Shown piece after piece: positions 63,326 through 64,000 of a DNA stretch of 64,000 nucleotides. Position numbers and translations under genes: made by a program. A model generated the notes under the pieces. The model searched no databases. It was not told the origin of the DNA and worked only from the letters and a program-made list of their open reading frames with translations. The stretch spans positions 15,626 through 79,625 of the forward strand of contig SWDO01000017.1 in NCBI GenBank assembly GCA_005116895.1, written 5' to 3'. How positions within the stretch are numbered: position 1 is the first letter of the stretch; the number at the start of each line of letters is the position of its first letter. The DNA is from Nitrospira sp. (lineage in GTDB: Bacteria > Nitrospirota > Nitrospiria > Nitrospirales > Nitrospiraceae).

Positions 63326-63919
63326 ATGAAACTGCATGTGCCCATTGCGACTTGGTTGTTCATCGGCTGGTGGGTTCTCCTACCCTTCGAACCCAATGCC
63401 CATGCTGATCGGTTACCGAACTCCGATCTTGGTTCGACTCTACAACCGCAATGTGACCTCTGCTGGTATCCATCACCGAATCAGGAACAAGACTCAGATC
63501 GCCTTCCCACCTACAAGCAGCGTCGGCCTCGGCGTCCACCGGACAGCAGACCACAGCGCTACCCCAAAGGGCGGTACAAACTCGGCTCTACGCACAAGCA
63601 GTCTCAGCTTTCTACGCTTCGCGCTCGGTCGCAGCATGAGATGAAGGTGTTGAGCACCTTGCAAGTGCACGTAGTCGACGGTGATACGATTCGAGTCGGA
63701 GGCGAGCGGATCAGACTTCGCGGCATCGACACGCCAGAAATGAGCGAGCTGCAAGGACCGGCAGCCAAGCAACGGTTGACAGAGTTACTGCGCAGTGGCT
63801 CGATTCGCATCGAGCCACACGGCCGAGATGTCTACAATCGTCTTCTGGCCGACGTGTTCGTGAACGGGCAGAATGTGGCGGAGATTCTTCGGAATGAAGG
63901 CTTTTCAAAAGCAGGATAG
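63326..63919 (+). CDS. Secreted thermonuclease family protein
   Basis: A 197-aa protein with signal peptide (ATWLFIGWWVLLPFEPNAHA), a basic, Pro-rich linker, and a C-terminal SNase domain: VHVVDGDTIRVGGERIRLRGIDTPE, KQRLTELLRSGSIRIEPHG and RDVYNRLLADVFVNGQNVAEILRNEGF. Catalytic Arg (RLRGIDTPE) and Arg (NRLLADV) positions are seen. It is shorter than full-length nucleases at the end. It probably degrades extracellular DNA or RNA. The gene ends 81 bp before the window end. Confidence 0.85.
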   Translation: MKLHVPIATWLFIGWWVLLPFEPNAHADRLPNSDLGSTLQPQCDLCWYPSPNQEQDSDRLPTYKQRRPRRPPDSRPQRYPKGRYKLGSTHKQSQLSTLRARSQHEMKVLSTLQVHVVDGDTIRVGGERIRLRGIDTPEMSELQGPAAKQRLTELLRSGSIRIEPHGRDVYNRLLADVFVNGQNVAEILRNEGFSKAG

Positions 63920-64000
63920 ACTGGAAGCAGCGTTGTTCATTGGCTGCTCACCCACGGTAAGTGGGGAACCTTTCATCTCAGAGCGTTTAGATGAAATTCA

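Overview
The window looks like a chromosomal segment of a Nitrospira-type bacterium (phylum Nitrospirota). This is inferred from gene content, not from a marker: GC is moderately high, and there are PEP-CTERM proteins, many c-type haem proteins, a cytochrome P460, a cupredoxin lipoprotein, NnrS, an ArsM/ArsS pair and Nitrospira-like housekeeping genes. No rRNA or tRNA gene was found. The only stable RNA gene seen is tmRNA (19654-20001, minus).

Layout. 0-9 kb: a di-haem cytochrome c peroxidase-like protein, two translationally coupled PEP-CTERM proteins (one with a formylglycine-enzyme-like domain), the GDP-fucose genes gmd and fcl split by a four-helix-bundle gene inside an 18-bp inverted repeat, and a TIGR03790-like protein. 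8.8-16.8 kb: an envelope and redox block with a NarL-type regulator, two small secreted proteins, cytochrome P460, a CcdA/DsbD-type membrane protein in permuted order, a small c-type cytochrome, a TPR protein, a beta-propeller lipoprotein, an outer-membrane barrel and an excisionase-type HTH protein. 16.8-20.1 kb: an accessory patch beside tmRNA with two paralogous small His/Cys proteins, a MntA/HepT pair and an IS630 remnant. 20-31 kb: NnrS, a DUF2868/DUF3482-like GTPase pair, RecQ and a large cupredoxin-propeller lipoprotein.

31-44 kb: an arsenic block (ArsM-like methyltransferase, ArsS radical SAM enzyme, PiT transporter), HflK/HflC, formate-tetrahydrofolate ligase, an M23 peptidase, CutA, an M20 peptidase and two small envelope proteins. 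43.6-49.2 kb: a porin-like barrel, KdpE, KdpD and KdpC, without kdpF, kdpA or kdpB. 49.2-52 kb: a second accessory patch where kdpB would be expected. It holds a DUF2442 gene, an integron-type gene cassette with a well-formed attC site, a probable second cassette gene and a DUF4258/DUF2283 pair. 52-64 kb: an M50 protease, an XRE-metallo-beta-lactamase fusion, a TumE-like toxin-antitoxin pair, two M16 peptidases, a Gph-type phosphatase, a secreted barnase-like RNase with a barstar, hemL and a thermonuclease.

How it fits together: core metabolism (hemL, fhs, hflKC, recQ, gmd/fcl) alternates with envelope electron-transfer and metal-handling genes, and with two small accessory patches rich in toxin-antitoxin-type genes. 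The least expected structures are the permuted CcdA, the integron cassette without an integrase in view, the kdp locus lacking its pump subunits, and the inverted-repeat-bounded four-helix-bundle gene. Function names come from motif recognition in the translated sequence; no database search was run.
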